From positions 1 through 23,470 of the forward strand of contig JBBMKC010208709.1 of the NCBI GenBank assembly GCA_037834085.1: a stretch of DNA of 23,470 bases, in the 5' to 3' direction. Both the position numbers and the translations under genes were made by a program. The notes under the pieces are model-generated. The model saw only the letters and a program-made list of their open reading frames with translations. It was not told the origin of the DNA and did not search any database. Numbering within the stretch: position 1 is the first letter of the stretch; every line of letters starts with the position of its first letter. Source of the DNA: Bipalium vagum (taxonomy: Eukaryota; Platyhelminthes; Tricladida; Geoplanidae). Of this stretch, positions 20,691 through 23,470 are shown piece after piece.

Positions 20691-20890
20691 AAGGATCCAA
20701 TTCGCTGATCGCCATAAATGACCCTAACATGAAAAGTCCTCGTATCTTTATGTTTGGAATGTATTTCGCTGAGGGTTGGTTTGATTGGGGATCTCTGAAA
20801 GAAACATGTGAAAGCAGTACTCTTTATACTATTGATAGTATATCCGTCACTATTTGGGAAACAGAAAGGCCAAAAATAATTATTACATAA
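20691..20890 (+). pseudogene. Possible Tc1-like transposase scrap
   Basis: An open stretch of about 65 codons runs from GSNSLIAINDPNMKSPRIFM through FGMYFAEGWFDWGSLKE to ISVTIWETERPKIIIT and a stop. MKSPRIFMFGMYFAEG resembles the MKHPxSxMxWGCFAAEG strand between the first and second catalytic motifs of Tc1-like transposases. No catalytic motif is included and no inverted repeats flank it, so the assignment is weak. It could also be a fragment of a host gene or chance. It lies in intron 3 in the sense direction. Confidence 0.3.
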
Positions 20891-21499
20891 AAAATAAACA
20901 AATTAGAAATAAAAAATTAAATGAACTTTGCATGATGTCGTCCTCACGAAAATTTTGTGTAATTTTGTAACCGCTCATAGCTTGACATTTAGTCGTTTTA
21001 TGGACGTCGTTGAAAAAGAATTTGGCCATTGCGAAGATGATTTAACCTCTTAAAAATCTAAAGGAATGCGCTTTATCAATTTAACAGATTTGATTACTTG
21101 AATTAAAATTATTTTTTTTTGGATAAGTGTTTATTAATAAATATTACGTTATTGCAAAAAATATTGCACGTTTTAGAACTTCTTATAATTTTGACAAGTT
21201 CTTGAGCCAAGTAAAAATTTTATACATCATTTTAAGGACATTTTCATTCTGTATTTCATGGAAAATTAATTTATTGAATTATTATATTTATTACTTCAAA
21301 TTTTGCTTATACGCCGCAGGTTATCTATAGTAAATTTGGTGAATTCAGGGTTAACTCACTTAACGGCGTATGCATGAGTAGTGCTTGTCTACGTAAATTT
21401 GTAATTTGTCAAAATCATGTAACAGATAAATTTATTTAATTATGAAAACCGTTAAATTTCTCATCAGATCTCGTATAAAAGTTATCATAAAAATAATAT
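20891..21499. other. Intron 3 between transposon scraps
   Basis: AT-rich intron sequence. A 67-codon plus frame at 21127-21330 is rich in aromatic and aliphatic residues and begins at a non-ATG codon; no family is recognised. Nothing else is supportable. Confidence 0.45.
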
Positions 21500-21810
21500 T
21501 AAGAATCTGGAATGTCACACTCGGTTCACTTTCAGATCCGTCACTATCCGTGGCCTGAGATACCACAGTTGTTTGCATTTTGCGTGGATATCCGCATATA
21601 TTGGTGGCTTTAAATCCATTTTTAATGCAAACTAATTTTATTTCCATCAACTTTCGTCAATCCATTGCCATATTTCATCGTAAAAAACTTCTTTACATTG
21701 ATCCAGACTTCGTAATGTTATCATACCTATTGACCATCCAGTCTTCCCATTTCGCAAGATCTATTGTATTTTTCAATTGATTAATTGAAATATCGAGAAA
21801 AGATTTCGAT
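21500..21810 (-). mobile_element. pogo/Tigger-like transposase C-terminal fragment
   Basis: The minus-strand frame reads FLDISINQLKNTIDLAKWED, WMVNRYDNITKSGSM, a stop, and later LMEIKLVCIKNGFKATNICG, then the acidic tail ATDSDGSESEP. The layout matches the end of pogo/Tigger DDE_1 transposases: QPLDVSINKPFKxxxRxxWxxWM, then TxSGNxxxxS, then AWxxIxxxxIxNxFxxxGI, and an acidic terminus. Two in-frame stops interrupt it. The catalytic domain upstream (higher coordinates) is not visible. The assignment is by remembered motif order only. The fragment is inside intron 3, antisense to the gene. Confidence 0.5.
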
Positions 21811-22129
21811 ACACCTTCCTCACTTGATGTTCATCGACGGATTCATCGGGCCTAAATGATATCTTGAACCGAAAAAATCATGAAAATTCATTAATTAATT
21901 AATTGGATTGGACAAGTAACTACTTTGTCCTTATATGTTATTTATTTTTTTTCCCTAATATTGATATTTTCAAAAATGTTGCAATTGTTTTTGTGCATCA
22001 GTTATTTGCATAAATTACTTGATCTATTAATAAGTAAGAATTTTCTTTAATAATTAGATATTATTTAAAAATATTATAATATTACTGGATCATTTTCTAA
22101 ATAAATTCATTTTTATTTTATTCATCAAG
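21811..22129. other. End of intron 3
   Basis: AT-rich DNA ending in the acceptor TTTTATTTTATTCATCAAG at 22129. A second AG four bases downstream (22132-22133) would break the phase with exon 3, which favours 22129. Confidence 0.5.
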
Positions 22130-22522
22130 ATAGAATATATTCCCGATACTAATGGTCATTTGGGAAGCTATTTTGGTAGTAGCCTGACTACTGGGGACTT
22201 TAATGGAGACAATATTCTTGATATAATTGTTGGTTCGCCCTTTTATACTGATTTTTGGTCTTCTACGAAGAAATTAGTTGACATTGGAGCAGTTTATATT
22301 TATTATGGAAGAGTGTCAGATAAACAAAGGTATACAGTATCTGATAAAGTGGATATTCTCAAAGGAACGTACGAACGAGGTAAATTTGGTTTGAGCTTGA
22401 CAACTCTTGGAGACATTGATGGAGATAATTTGGATGATTTTGCTGTTGGATGTCCAAGTTGTGGCAATGATGCAACTGGCAGTGTCTATATTTACTTGGG
22501 AGGTACAAATAAACCTGCACAG
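22130..22522 (+). CDS. Integrin alpha subunit, exon 4: propeller blades 4 and 5 with Ca2+ loops
   Basis: Residues 303-433, phase 0 at both ends. Blade 4: GSYFGSSL (314-321), Ca2+-binding loop DFNGDNILD (325-333, ligands D325, N327, D329, D333), then IVGSP and closing strand GAVYIYYG. Blade 5: GKFGLSLT (386-393), loop DIDGDNLDD (397-405, ligands D397, D399, D401, D405), FAVGCPSC and closing strand GSVYIYLG. These DxDxDG-like loops sit on the lower face of the propeller and stabilise it in all integrin alpha chains. Cys410 and Cys413 form a CPSC pair where other family members usually have a GAP-type sequence followed by glycines. The donor GTAATA follows at 22523. Two blades, the thigh and calf domains, membrane segment and cytoplasmic tail must lie beyond the window. 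Confidence 0.9.
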
Positions 22523-22649
22523 GTAATAATTTTTTTATTAAATAAGATGATTTATTTCTAAAAAAAGATTTTTTTTAATTCATTTAAATCATCTTAAAAA
22601 TAGTTGATTCTGACAAGTAATTGTTTAAATGTGATAATTTTGTTAAAAT

Positions 22650-23400
22650 TGTTACTATTATACTTAGACGTAGTAACGTGTGCTCGTGACTCCTCACCTT
22701 TTATAAATCGCTCTGTCAGTAGCTCCTCTCAACCTTTTCGAATCAAAACACACACCACAATACCGTATCCGCACCATTAAGAACTGAATCAAGACGTCCA
22801 CAATAAAACTTTATTGATGAAAAAAAAACACAATGCCTATTATACTGATACCAATATGAGTCTCTAACAAGTCCAATCACTGAAAAATGTCACCAAATAA
22901 AAAAACAAATAATGTTAAAAATAAGCACAACTACTGCTATAATAAAAGAGGTGAAAGGAATGATCACGAAAAAGTTTTCAGGAAATAACAGAAAAATAAA
23001 TAAATCAATCAAAACGATCTCACCAAGAGCTACAAGGGATCTCCGGTCCTTCTCAGGTCGCCTAGGGGTTCACAAGCGGGCTGGGTTCCCTTGTAAAATC
23101 CTCCCTCAAGGTCATATCCACTTGAAATACCTTTAGATCCTTTTTTCGGCTCGTAATCCTTCTGAATCCGTAGTTTTCTGGTTGGCACTTCATCAAATTT
23201 TCGTTCTCGGTATTGTCGTCTTTGTATTATCGTCTCCGTGCTAGCGTTTTTGGGCCATATAGTCGTAGAGATTGGTCTACGATCACCAATCCCTACGCTT
23301 AGAGACGGATATTTCACCTAGTAGCCATTAACTATCTCTACGCCGAGATAGTCTCATCAAGGCTAATGGAATCCTGATTTGCTCATAAGATATTAGACAA
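22650..23400 (-). mobile_element. Probable 3' end of an LTR retroelement (fossil)
   Basis: This block, just inside intron 4, is visibly GC-richer than the rest of the window. On the minus strand a lysine/arginine-rich reading frame of 95 codons (23317-23030) is followed by a possible LTR of about 385 bp (23034 down to 22650) that starts TGTAGC and ends TAACA, with an AATAAAG poly-A signal at about 22805. The parts would be the tail of an internal coding region and the 3' LTR; the rest lies outside the window. I could not place it as Ty3/gypsy, BEL or other, and the second LTR needed for proof is not in view. The alternative is an unknown insertion of foreign base composition. Age cannot be judged from one end. 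Confidence 0.35.
23264..23352. repeat. Two adjacent strong hairpins
   Basis: Hairpin 1: CGTAGAGATTGGT (23264-23276) pairs with ACCAATCCCTACG (23285-23297), 12 of 13 positions, with an 8-nt loop. Hairpin 2: ACTATCTC (23331-23338) pairs perfectly with GAGATAGT (23345-23352), with a 6-nt loop. Both lie in the GC-richer block at the right edge, partly inside the 95-codon minus-strand frame. Confidence 0.8.
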
Positions 23401-23429
23401 ATTTTAACTAAAAATATTTTTTAAAAAAT

Positions 23430-23470
23430 TATTATTAATTATTAATTATTATTATTATTATTATTATTAT
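23430..23470. repeat. (ATT)n-rich microsatellite at right edge
   Basis: ATTATTAATTATTAATT followed by a regular ATT run of at least nine units that is cut by the window end. Its true length is unknown. Confidence 0.8.

Noticed and set aside
1-23470. CRISPR array, tRNA, rRNA, riboswitch or bacterial operon
   Set aside because: No spaced direct repeats, no cloverleaf-like sequence and no rRNA core segment were seen; the window has eukaryotic gene structure.

Overview
The window looks like an AT-rich arthropod nuclear genome, most likely a caligid copepod such as a sea louse. Three things point that way: spliced coding exons, introns and intergenic DNA packed with decayed Tc1/mariner-type transposons, and mariner peptides such as WGVVEKETNK that resemble those I remember from Lepeophtheirus/Caligus genomes. 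The species is an inference from memory, not from a search. There is no bacterial-style operon, CRISPR array, tRNA or rRNA that I can see.

The only host gene I can support is the 5' part of an integrin alpha-subunit gene on the + strand. Four exons (8909-9248, 11207-11455, 18568-18884, 22130-22522) have AG/GT borders and compatible phases (1, 1, 0, 0). Together they encode 433 residues without a stop: a signal peptide and about the first five blades of the FG-GAP beta-propeller, including two Ca2+-binding loops. No I domain is inserted between blades 2 and 3. The gene runs off the right edge after a donor at 22523.

Region by region. 1-8500 is upstream DNA with a 38-bp minisatellite, an (ATT)n microsatellite, an LTR-like stretch (weak), a mariner fragment (-), a piggyBac fragment (-), a Merlin/ISXO2-type element with inverted repeats (+), and a mariner of about 1.3 kb (-). 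8560-8908 is the likely promoter and 5' UTR. Intron 1 (9249-11206) holds two mariner pieces. Intron 2 (11456-18567) holds a DD41D-like transposase scrap, a mariner ending in a clear inverted repeat at 13857, a mariner C-terminal fragment, and a Tc1/mariner element with both ends (17156-18349). Intron 3 (18885-22129) holds a possible Tc1-like scrap and a pogo-like fragment (-). The start of intron 4 holds a GC-richer block that looks like the 3' end of an LTR retroelement (-).

All transposase reading frames are broken, so the integrin is the only gene expected to be functional. I found no convincing new biological system. The points most worth a second look are the core-deleted Merlin element with nested palindromic ends, a CxxC pair beside a Ca2+ loop in integrin blade 5, and the structured GC-rich block at the right edge.
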